This document shows, piece by piece, positions 58,102-64,000 of a stretch of 64,000 bases of DNA. The position numbers and the translations under genes are program-made. This DNA is from Peribacillus faecalis (GTDB lineage: Bacteria; Bacillota; Bacilli; Bacillales; DSM-1321): positions 40,240 through 104,239 of the forward strand of contig NZ_JACXSI010000002.1 of assembly GCF_014712675.1 (NCBI RefSeq), given 5' to 3'. Under the pieces are notes generated by a model that was not told the DNA's origin, ran no database searches, and saw nothing but the letters and a program-made list of their open reading frames with translations. Each line of letters starts with the position of its first letter. Position 1 is the stretch's first letter.

Positions 58102-58659
58102 TTGGATGCGATGACGGGTGAATTTTTGACGCTAATGCTGATGGCGTTTGCTCTTGGTATGGATTCATTTTCAGTAGGGTTAGGAATGGGGATGTTTAAG
58201 CTCCGCTACAGGCAGATTGCTGTAATTTCCGCAACGGTCGGTTTCTTCCATGTGTTGATGCCGTTGATCGGCATGTTTGCTGGCCGGTTTTTATCGGGCC
58301 AATTCGGTGTCTACGCAACGTTTGCCGGTGGCTTGCTGCTTGTTTTGCTAGGATTAGGTATGCTGATTTCAGGATTGCGAGGTAAGGAAGATACCAGTTT
58401 TATCACGCCTGTCGGTCTTGGGCTGCTTGTGTTTGCGCTGAGTGTGAGCTTGGACAGCTTTTCAGTCGGATTGACCTTGGGGATATACGGTGCACGCACT
58501 GCTTTGTCAATTACACTATTCGGTTTTGCTGCGTTAATTTTAACATTGTCTGGCTTACTGTTAGGGAGAAAAATACAAGGTATGCTGGGTGTATATAGTC
58601 AAGTATTGGGCGGGAGTGTCCTTTTTGCTTTCGGAATTAAACTCTTGATTCCGCTTTAA
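58102..58659 (+). CDS. mntP: Manganese efflux protein MntP
   Basis: A 185-residue, six-TM MntP/YebN-family exporter. The two halves carry the repeated acidic motif ALGMDSFSVGLG near residue 17 and SVSLDSFSVGLT near 114, where the Asp residues bind Mn. GGGGAGG lies 9 bases before the TTG at 58102, which gives MDAMTGEFLTL and aligns with B. subtilis MntP. A further ATG lies 9 bases downstream. I see no yybP-ykoY riboswitch in the 86-bp upstream gap. Confidence 0.92.
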   Translation: MDAMTGEFLTLMLMAFALGMDSFSVGLGMGMFKLRYRQIAVISATVGFFHVLMPLIGMFAGRFLSGQFGVYATFAGGLLLVLLGLGMLISGLRGKEDTSFITPVGLGLLVFALSVSLDSFSVGLTLGIYGARTALSITLFGFAALILTLSGLLLGRKIQGMLGVYSQVLGGSVLFAFGIKLLIPL

Positions 58660-58680
58660 TGGTAACCATAATAGAGAGAA

Positions 58681-58713
58681 TGGGGCGCAAGTATATGAGC
58701 GGCCCTTATTTTG
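58681..58713 (+). terminator. Possible terminator of mntP
   Basis: GGGGCGC / GCGGCCC imperfect stem followed by TTATTTTG. Confidence 0.5.
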
Positions 58714-58903
58714 TTTGGAAAATTAATTAATAATTGAATGGATGACCGGCTCCAATCCATAGTAATTCATCTTTAAGATAGAATTGTGTCAATTTTGTTT
58801 AAGAATTTTGAAGTTATCTTTCGGAAGAGGTAGATAACCTGAGAAAGATATGGAATTTTGTCGAAAATATCTTATAATATATGGTAAGGGAGGATTTTCC
58901 AAT

Positions 58904-59341
58904 ATGCGTATCTTATTTGTTTGCACTGGAAATACATGCAGAAGCCCGATGGCAGAAGCAATCTTAAAAAGTAAAGGGATTCCCGGCCTGGAAGTGAGGT
59001 CGGCGGGCGTATATGCAGCGACAGGACAAAGTGCTTCCCGTTTTGCACAAGAGGTGTTGTCGGATGCTGCAATTCAACATGAACATCAATCGAAACAGAT
59101 TTCGTCGGAGGAAATAGAGTGGGCTACGCATATTTTGACAATGACGGAATCACATGCGGCAGCCATTCGCAATTATTTTCCGGAGAGCGTTGAGAAAGTG
59201 TTTACGCTGAAGGAGTTTGCAGAAGAGGACGGTTCAGGCAAGGATGTGTTGGATCCATATGGCGGTTCCAAGGCTGATTATTATAATACATTCATTGAGC
59301 TTAAGAATTTAATAGATTCTTTCGTGAATAAATTAAAGTAA
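58904..59341 (+). CDS. ywlE: Protein-arginine phosphatase YwlE
   Basis: A 145-residue low-molecular-weight phosphatase. CTGNTCRS has Cys7 as nucleophile and Thr11, the residue that gives selectivity for phospho-arginine over phospho-tyrosine. DPYGG near residue 118 holds the general acid. It reverses McsB arginine phosphorylation of CtsR and other proteins in the stress response. AAGGGAGG lies 10 bases before the ATG at 58904. It is followed closely by a chemotaxis-type receptor gene not found here in B. subtilis. Confidence 0.93.
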   Translation: MRILFVCTGNTCRSPMAEAILKSKGIPGLEVRSAGVYAATGQSASRFAQEVLSDAAIQHEHQSKQISSEEIEWATHILTMTESHAAAIRNYFPESVEKVFTLKEFAEEDGSGKDVLDPYGGSKADYYNTFIELKNLIDSFVNKLK

Positions 59342-59368
59342 TTGTTCATACGATTTGGGGGAGAACAG

Positions 59369-60658
59369 GTGGAAGGGAAACAAGTTTATAAGTTTAGCTT
59401 AAGAAAACAGATGGCTTTGTTCATCACTGTTGTAGCGATTATTACATATTCATCGAGTGCTATATTTATTTATGTGTTATATCCTTTGTTATTCAGTAAT
59501 TTTAATCAGATGGGCTTTACAATACTTACGCTGACTGCCGGTGTTATATGGTCAAGCATAATCGCCTTTGTGGCGGCCGGATTTATCACTAAACCGCTGC
59601 AAAAGCTTGAACAGGTTGCGCTAAAAGCGGCTCATGGAGATATTCGCGAAGATGTGGAAGTTTCCAAGATGGATGATGAAATTCGTTCATTGGGCATTGC
59701 TTTCAACCATATGCTTTACAATTTGCGCGATATGGTATTAAACATTGATGAAAACTTTAAGAAAACAAATGAAAAGGTAAATATTATTTCGGCTGAATCA
59801 ACAAAAGCGGCGGAACAGGCGGATAATATTAGCCGAACAATTCGTGAGATCGCTCTTGGCGCTGATACTTCAGCTGTCTCTATACAAAATACTGCTGAGT
59901 CGGTTGAAGAAATTTCCTACTTAGCACGTAATGTGCAAGGACGAGCGCAATCATCTGAACGTATTTCTGTTGAAATGGTTACGGAATTAACGAAGAGCAA
60001 GGAAGTCATTCGTTCGCTTACTTCGGGCATACAGAAACTGGCGGAGGATAATGAAGATTCTTTGGCAGCTGTTCATCGTTTAGAGGGAAATGCGAAAAAG
60101 GTAGAACAAATCATCCAATTAGTAGGCGATATTGCCGCTCAAACTAATCTTCTTGCTCTGAATGCGTCTATTGAAGCAGCGCGGGCAGGAGAGCATGGAA
60201 AGGGATTTGCTGTTGTCGCTGAGGAAGTTCGATTATTGGCTGATGAAAGCGCCAATGCGGTACAAGGGATTTCTTCCTTAATACAGAACATTCAAGAGGA
60301 TGTTCAAAGTGTCGTAACGAAGATTAGCAATCAAGTGGTAATCGCTAATAAGGAAGCGGAAAAAGGTGTAGAGACAGATGTCATTATTGAAGAAATGACA
60401 AAAACAGTTCATGAAGTGGCTGCTGCTGTTCAGGAGATTACAAAGCTTGTCGATCAGCAAATGAAGAGTGTTGAAAATACATCGATGCTTTCTCAAGAAG
60501 TAGCTGCTATCGCGGAAGAAACATCAGCCGGTGCAGGTGAAGTTTCAGCAGCGACAGTTGAGCAAACGAATGTGATCGGCAATGTCGAAAACTTAGTAAA
60601 CGAGCTTCAGACGCAAGCCGATCAACTGAAGCAGACAATCACACGTTTCAAAATGTAA
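59369..60658 (+). CDS. Methyl-accepting chemotaxis-type transducer
   Basis: A 429-residue MCP. Two TM segments (about 16-38 and 48-70) are joined by a very short external loop ([12 protein letters not shown]), so there is no periplasmic-type sensor domain. A HAMP domain covers about 70-125, and the signalling domain follows with the tip [28 protein letters not shown] near 255. It probably senses membrane state or an internal cue. The GTG at 59369, with GGGGGAG 5 bases upstream, lies 27 bp after ywlE, suggesting co-transcription. A strong terminator follows. Confidence 0.88.
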   Translation: MEGKQVYKFSLRKQMALFITVVAIITYSSSAIFIYVLYPLLFSNFNQMGFTILTLTAGVIWSSIIAFVAAGFITKPLQKLEQVALKAAHGDIREDVEVSKMDDEIRSLGIAFNHMLYNLRDMVLNIDENFKKTNEKVNIISAESTKAAEQADNISRTIREIALGADTSAVSIQNTAESVEEISYLARNVQGRAQSSERISVEMVTELTKSKEVIRSLTSGIQKLAEDNEDSLAAVHRLEGNAKKVEQIIQLVGDIAAQTNLLALNASIEAARAGEHGKGFAVVAEEVRLLADESANAVQGISSLIQNIQEDVQSVVTKISNQVVIANKEAEKGVETDVIIEEMTKTVHEVAAAVQEITKLVDQQMKSVENTSMLSQEVAAIAEETSAGAGEVSAATVEQTNVIGNVENLVNELQTQADQLKQTITRFKM

Positions 60659-60672
60659 AATGTTACATAATG

Positions 60673-60725
60673 AGGTTGGCTGATCGCTTGTTTTTCTCGA
60701 GCGGTCGGTCAACCTTTTTTTTTCG
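60673..60725 (+). terminator. Terminator of the MCP gene
   Basis: AGGTTGGCTGATCGCT pairs with AGCGGTCGGTCAACC (mismatches inside), then a T tract of nine or more. Confidence 0.88.
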
Positions 60726-60729
60726 AAAA

Positions 60730-60940
60730 GGGCATACACCTGCCGTGCTCGGAGATCTATAGGATGTAGGCCGTATCGGCGAGTCGTTGTTCCTTCTTAG
60801 TCTTTGTCTGGCTTCCGCTTTTTGCGTTTCTGCATGACTCCTTTTTACTTGGTGAAAAAATAAGGATAGTAATCTTCTTCAATTTACATCTTAATTATAT
60901 AGAACGCGCTCGACCAATAAGGACCGGTGACGGTTTTTCT
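60730..60940 (+). repeat. Decayed composite repeat copy
   Basis: Fragments ATACACCTGCCGTGCTCGG, AGGATGTAGGCCGTATCGGCGAG, TCTTAGTCTTTGTCTGG, CTTCCGCTTTTTGCG and ATGACTCCTTTTT appear in family order, ending with the dyad at 60917-60940. Much internal sequence is deleted. Confidence 0.72.
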
Positions 60941-60941
60941 T

Positions 60942-61142
60942 GAAAGATAAGTATGAAGTTTTTGAACGTAGATAACTGTCTAACCTTACACCTGCCATGC
61001 TCGGTCCTAAGCTGCCTCCCCCAAGAAACCAAAATCGGGTTTCTTGTGTGATTCATCTTAGTCCTCCCGCATGTCTCCTTTTTCATCGAGGTGAATCTAA
61101 GCAGCGTATTCATGATGAAAAAGGACCGGTGACGGTTTTTCT
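60942..61142 (+). repeat. Short composite repeat copy
   Basis: GTCTAACCTTACACCTGCCATGCTCGG, the CCCAAGAAACC / GGTTTCTTG hairpin, CATGTCTCCTTTTTCATCGAGG and the dyad at 61117-61142. Layout is the same as in 49137-49330 and, inverted, 17834-18027. Together with the preceding copy it fills the 550-bp gap before rpiB. Confidence 0.86.
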
Positions 61143-61210
61143 ATTAGAACTAGACGAGGCATGGAATCAATACTATTATTAAGGTATACAAGTTAAAGGA
61201 GACGATCTAG

Positions 61211-61648
61211 ATGAAAGTAGCTATAGCTTCAGACCATGGCGGTATTAATATTCGTAAGGAAATCGTAGCGTTATTAGAAGAAATGGGCATTGAATATGAG
61301 GACTTCGGCTGTGAGTGCGACTCATCGGTTGATTATCCGGATTATGCGTTTCCGGTTGCTGAAAAAGTAGCGAACGGAGAATTCGATAGAGGCATTTTAA
61401 TATGCGGAACAGGTATCGGCATGAGTATTGCCGCAAACAAAGTGAAAGGTATCCGCTGTGCGCTTCTTCATGATACATTTAGTGCGAGAGCAACTAGAGA
61501 GCATAATGATAGCAATATGATGGCGATGGGAGAACGTGTAATCGGACCTGGTTTAGCTAGAGACATCGCAAAAATATGGCTGTCAACGGATTTTGAAGGC
61601 GGACGTCATGAAAATCGTGTAAATAAAATTAAGGAATATGAAAAATAA
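61211..61648 (+). CDS. rpiB: Ribose-5-phosphate isomerase B
   Basis: A 145-residue RpiB/LacAB-family isomerase interconverting ribose 5-phosphate and ribulose 5-phosphate. SDHGGINIRKEI near residue 7, DYPDYAFPVAEKV near 41 and the catalytic Cys in CGTGIGMSIAANK (about 65) are present, as is LHDTFSARATREHNDSN near 88. AAAGGAGACGATCTAG precedes the ATG. It matches ywlF and is followed 20 bp later by ywlG. Confidence 0.95.
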   Translation: MKVAIASDHGGINIRKEIVALLEEMGIEYEDFGCECDSSVDYPDYAFPVAEKVANGEFDRGILICGTGIGMSIAANKVKGIRCALLHDTFSARATREHNDSNMMAMGERVIGPGLARDIAKIWLSTDFEGGRHENRVNKIKEYEK

Positions 61649-61668
61649 AAACAGGGGGCTTACACAAG

Positions 61669-62232
61669 ATGATGGAAGAGACAATAGATGGTTCTTTCTT
61701 GGTAAAGGTAACTGAACAAATCACTCAAGCTCTTTCAGAATTGCAGATTCACCCAAACTTCAGTCGCTGCCGGTTGCTTGTTGTTGGATGTAGTACAAGC
61801 GAAGTAATCGGGAAGCACATTGGAACTGCCGGGACGACAGAAGTCGCTGAAACAATTTTCCGGGCAGTGACAGACTTTGCCGATAAAAGCGGAGTAGCTG
61901 TCGCCTTTCAATGTTGTGAGCATTTGAATCGTGCGCTTATTATGGAAGCAAGTGTAATGGAACGTTACGGTTATGATGAGGTTGCAGTAGTGCCTGCTCT
62001 TTCAGCGGGGGGAGCTTTGGCAGCTTACGCTTATAAGCATTTCCCAAATGGTGTCGTAGTTGAGCGAATTGCAGCAGATGCCGGAATTGACATGGGGGAT
62101 ACGTTGATTGGCATGCATTTAAAGCCGGTAGCTGTTCCGGTTCGATCTCAAGTGAAACAGATTGGAAAAGCACACTTGACGATGGCGGTTACACGTCCTA
62201 AATATATAGGCGGACCTAGAGCCGTCTATTGA
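61669..62232 (+). CDS. ywlG: DUF436 / TIGR01440 family protein YwlG
   Basis: A 187-residue protein of the YwlG family, function unknown. VGCSTSEVIGKHIGTAGT near residue 46, QCCEHLNRALI near 84 and DTLIGMHLKPVAVPVR near 143 are conserved-looking, with a Cys pair that might bind a ligand or metal. GGGGG lies 10 bases before the ATG at 61669; the adjacent ATG at 61672 is possible. It lies between rpiB and glyA, as in B. subtilis. Confidence 0.88.
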   Translation: MMEETIDGSFLVKVTEQITQALSELQIHPNFSRCRLLVVGCSTSEVIGKHIGTAGTTEVAETIFRAVTDFADKSGVAVAFQCCEHLNRALIMEASVMERYGYDEVAVVPALSAGGALAAYAYKHFPNGVVVERIAADAGIDMGDTLIGMHLKPVAVPVRSQVKQIGKAHLTMAVTRPKYIGGPRAVY

Positions 62233-62275
62233 AAGCCATATAAATATCAATTAATGGGGCATTATCGAAAAATAT

Positions 62276-62341
62276 GACCCTCACTTTTCTTTGTGAATTT
62301 CTTTAAATGATTTTACGAAGACTAGTGAGGGAGTTTTTTTG
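62276..62341 (+). terminator. Terminator of ywlG
   Basis: CCCTCAC...GTGAGGG closes a long imperfect stem-loop, followed by AGTTTTTTT. Confidence 0.75.
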
Positions 62342-62392
62342 AGTAGATGAAAGAAAAACTTTATCGAATGTTTATAAAGACTAAAAATGCTA

Positions 62393-62466
62393 ATGTTCGC
62401 CTTTCGAGTGTAAAGAAGATATTTTTCTGGGATAAAACTTGTTACTGTCATCTGTAAGGCGAACAT
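62393..62466. promoter_or_regulatory. glyA: Inverted repeat in the glyA leader
   Basis: ATGTTCGCCTT (62393-62403) and AAGGCGAACAT (62456-62466) are exact 11-bp inverted repeats 52 bp apart in the glyA upstream region. The right arm contains CGAACAT, the core of a PurR box, but the paired orientation is not that of known PurR sites. It may be an operator pair or an RNA stem. Confidence 0.4.
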
Positions 62467-62525
62467 GTTACAATAGGATTGAATTTTCAAACAATGACCG
62501 TTTTATGATCTTAAGGAGGATGGCA

Positions 62526-63767
62526 ATGAAGTATTTAATTGAACAAGATGAACAAGTCTACAAGGTGATTCAAGATGAATTGAAGAGACAAAGAACTAAA
62601 ATTGAGCTAATCGCTTCAGAGAACTTTGTAAGTGAAGCTGTGATGGAAGCACAAGGTTCAGTTTTAACGAATAAATATGCTGAAGGTTATCCGGGCCGAC
62701 GCTACTATGGCGGTTGCGAGCACGTAGACGTAGTAGAAGATTTGGCAAGAAACAGAGCGAAAGAAATCTTTGGAGCGGAGCATGTCAATGTTCAGCCGCA
62801 TTCAGGCGCACAAGCGAATATGGCTGTCTATTTCACAGTGCTTGAGCCTGGAGATACTGTTCTTGGCATGAACCTTTCACATGGCGGCCATTTAACGCAC
62901 GGCAGCCCGGTTAACTTTAGCGGGGTTCAGTATAATTTCGTAGAGTACGGTGTTGACCAAGAAACGCATCGCATCAATTATGAAGATGTTCGTGAAAAAG
63001 CTTTAGCTCACAAGCCAAAACTGATTGTTGCAGGTGCGAGTGCTTATCCGCGTGAGATTGACTTTAAGAAATTCAGAGAAATCGCTGATGAAGTAGGAGC
63101 GCTATTCATGGTGGATATGGCTCATATTGCCGGTCTTGTAGCGGCTGGATTGCATCCTAATCCGGTTCCTTACGCTGATTTTGTTACGACGACTACACAT
63201 AAAACATTGCGCGGACCTCGCGGCGGAATGATTTTATGTAAGGAAGAATACGCGAAGAAAGTCGATAAATCGATTTTCCCGGGTATTCAAGGTGGACCGC
63301 TAATGCACGTTATTGCTGCTAAAGCTGTTGCTTTGGGAGAAGTGCTTCAAGATTCATTTAAAGATTACGCAAAAAACATCATCACTAATGCAAGTGCGTT
63401 AGCTGAAGCGCTTAAAGAAGAGGGCTTTGAACTTGTTTCCGGCGGAACAGACAATCATCTTCTTTTAGTGGATGTTCGTAAAGTGAACTTGACTGGTAAA
63501 GTTGCTGAGCATGTGTTAGATGAAGTTGGCATTACAGTTAACAAAAATACAATTCCTTTTGACACAGAAAGTCCTTTCGTAACAAGCGGTATCCGTATCG
63601 GCACAGCGGCTGTTACTTCTCGAGGCTTTACACAAGAGGATATGAAAGAAATTGCAAGCATAATTAGCTTGGCATTGAAAAATCCGGAAGATGAAACAAA
63701 ACTTGCGGAAGCGAAAGAGCGTGTAGAAGCTTTATCAGGCAAGTATGTCCTTTATCCATCTCTATAA
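62526..63767 (+). CDS. glyA: Serine hydroxymethyltransferase
   Basis: A 413-residue PLP enzyme converting serine and tetrahydrofolate to glycine and methylene-THF. [18 protein letters not shown] near residue 28, [12 protein letters not shown] near 58 and the PLP Lys in [14 protein letters not shown] near residue 226 are intact. AAGGAGG lies 6 bases before the ATG at 62526; an upstream open extension is not used. In B. subtilis upp follows; here an insertion sequence begins 25 bp after the stop and no clear terminator is seen between. Confidence 0.97.
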   Translation: MKYLIEQDEQVYKVIQDELKRQRTKIELIASENFVSEAVMEAQGSVLTNKYAEGYPGRRYYGGCEHVDVVEDLARNRAKEIFGAEHVNVQPHSGAQANMAVYFTVLEPGDTVLGMNLSHGGHLTHGSPVNFSGVQYNFVEYGVDQETHRINYEDVREKALAHKPKLIVAGASAYPREIDFKKFREIADEVGALFMVDMAHIAGLVAAGLHPNPVPYADFVTTTTHKTLRGPRGGMILCKEEYAKKVDKSIFPGIQGGPLMHVIAAKAVALGEVLQDSFKDYAKNIITNASALAEALKEEGFELVSGGTDNHLLLVDVRKVNLTGKVAEHVLDEVGITVNKNTIPFDTESPFVTSGIRIGTAAVTSRGFTQEDMKEIASIISLALKNPEDETKLAEAKERVEALSGKYVLYPSL

Positions 63768-63792
63768 GAAGAAAAAAACTACTAAGCAAATT

Positions 63793-64000
63793 TGAAATGC
63801 ACCCTTTGTAAAGGACATTTATAAAAAAGGACAGTTAGGCTGCCTGAATAAGATGATCTCTGTACTGAACAGGGGTCATCTTATTTAATTTCCATTGATA
63901 CCTGTAATGATTGTAGTAAGTCATATATCTTTTGATTTCACGTTTCAACTCATCAAAAGATACGCACGCTTTGATAGAAGCTTCATCCTTAAAATGCCCA
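63793..64000 (-). mobile_element. Right part of an IS3-family (IS150-like) insertion sequence
   Basis: The end beginning TGAAATGCACCCTTTGTAAAG at 63793 resembles IS3-family terminal inverted repeats. The transposase reading frame starts just inside. The other end lies beyond the window, so the size and flanking duplication cannot be seen. Confidence 0.8.
63835..64000 (-). CDS. IS3-family transposase OrfB, C-terminal end (partial)
   Basis: The last 54 codons of an rve/DDE integrase-type transposase, continuing beyond the right edge. GHFKDEAS, then FDELKREIKRYMTYYNHYRYQW and KMTPVQYRDHL, are typical of IS150/IS3 OrfB C-termini. The catalytic DDE residues would mostly lie outside the window. 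The visible frame is intact, so the element may be active. Confidence 0.87.
   Translation of the reverse strand, partial: GHFKDEASIKACVSFDELKREIKRYMTYYNHYRYQWKLNKMTPVQYRDHLIQAA

Noticed and set aside
60895-61113. A frame starting in MKKETCGRTKMNHTRNP found in three repeat copies (also 48930-49301 and 17894-17989)
   Set aside because: Base changes between the three copies are as often amino-acid-changing as silent, and the frames end differently; better explained by shared repeat sequence than by a peptide.

Overview
This window is a stretch of a low-GC, endospore-forming Firmicute chromosome, most likely a member of the Bacillaceae. Spore genes (gerQ, cwlJ, rsfA, spo0F, spoIIR), bacillithiol synthesis (bshB2) and coproheme decarboxylase (hemQ) all point there. 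The gene order follows the Bacillus subtilis pdxK-ung-ywdI-ywdK-gerQ ... hemQ-pta-lipL-rsfA-ywfO-ywgA ... ywhB-ywhC-ywhD-pbpG-ywiB-argS ... uvsE-clsB-fadF ... rpoE-pyrG-ywjG-spo0F-fbaA ... tal-murA2-glpX-rho-rpmE-tdk-prfA-prmC ... spoIIR-ywlB-ywlC-mntP-ywlE-rpiB-ywlG-glyA region, as I remember it. That region lies on the arm leading to oriC. The parS-like site at 2660-2675 and the DnaA-box cluster at 56818-56889 agree with this, and the origin is probably beyond the left edge. I see no rRNA, tRNA or CRISPR array.

Layout. 1-5756: bacillithiol and pyridoxal genes, a divergent uracil-DNA glycosylase, then spore germination genes and hemQ. 6045-17721: pta, lipL, rsfA, an HD phosphohydrolase, a site-2 protease, a class A PBP and argS. 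18081-20276: UV endonuclease and cardiolipin synthase. 20491-31249: an acyl-CoA oxidation block made of fadF, thiolase, 3-hydroxyacyl-CoA dehydrogenase, two acyl-CoA dehydrogenases, a TetR regulator and the B12-dependent isobutyryl-CoA mutase fusion icmF. It has a FadR-like operator and a separate 22-bp palindrome as likely control sites. 32148-37331: rpoE, pyrG with a CTP-sensing attenuator, ywjG, spo0F and fbaA. 37501-42165: a four-gene accessory cassette (CitA/DcuS-type kinase, its response regulator, a D-2-hydroxyacid dehydrogenase and an AEC-family permease). It sits between fbaA and tal, which are neighbours in B. subtilis, and has a Rex-type operator. 42462-51400: tal, murA2, glpX, rho, rpmE, tdk, prfA, prmC. 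51511-54830: a three-gene ABC exporter inserted before spoIIR. 55333-63767: spoIIR to glyA, with an extra orphan chemotaxis-type receptor after ywlE. 63793-64000: the end of an IS3-family element just downstream of glyA.

The feature that standard gene annotation does not explain is a family of intergenic repeats. A dyad of about 26 bp (core ACCG-GTRA-CGGT flanked by A and T tracts) occurs about 17 times between genes. At six loci it is attached to part or all of a larger modular element of up to about 500 bp containing several hairpins. The modules are mixed and deleted differently from copy to copy. Many copies lie directly after stop codons and could act as terminators or RNA-stability elements.

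All calls come from reading sequence and translations by eye. No database search, alignment or folding program was run.
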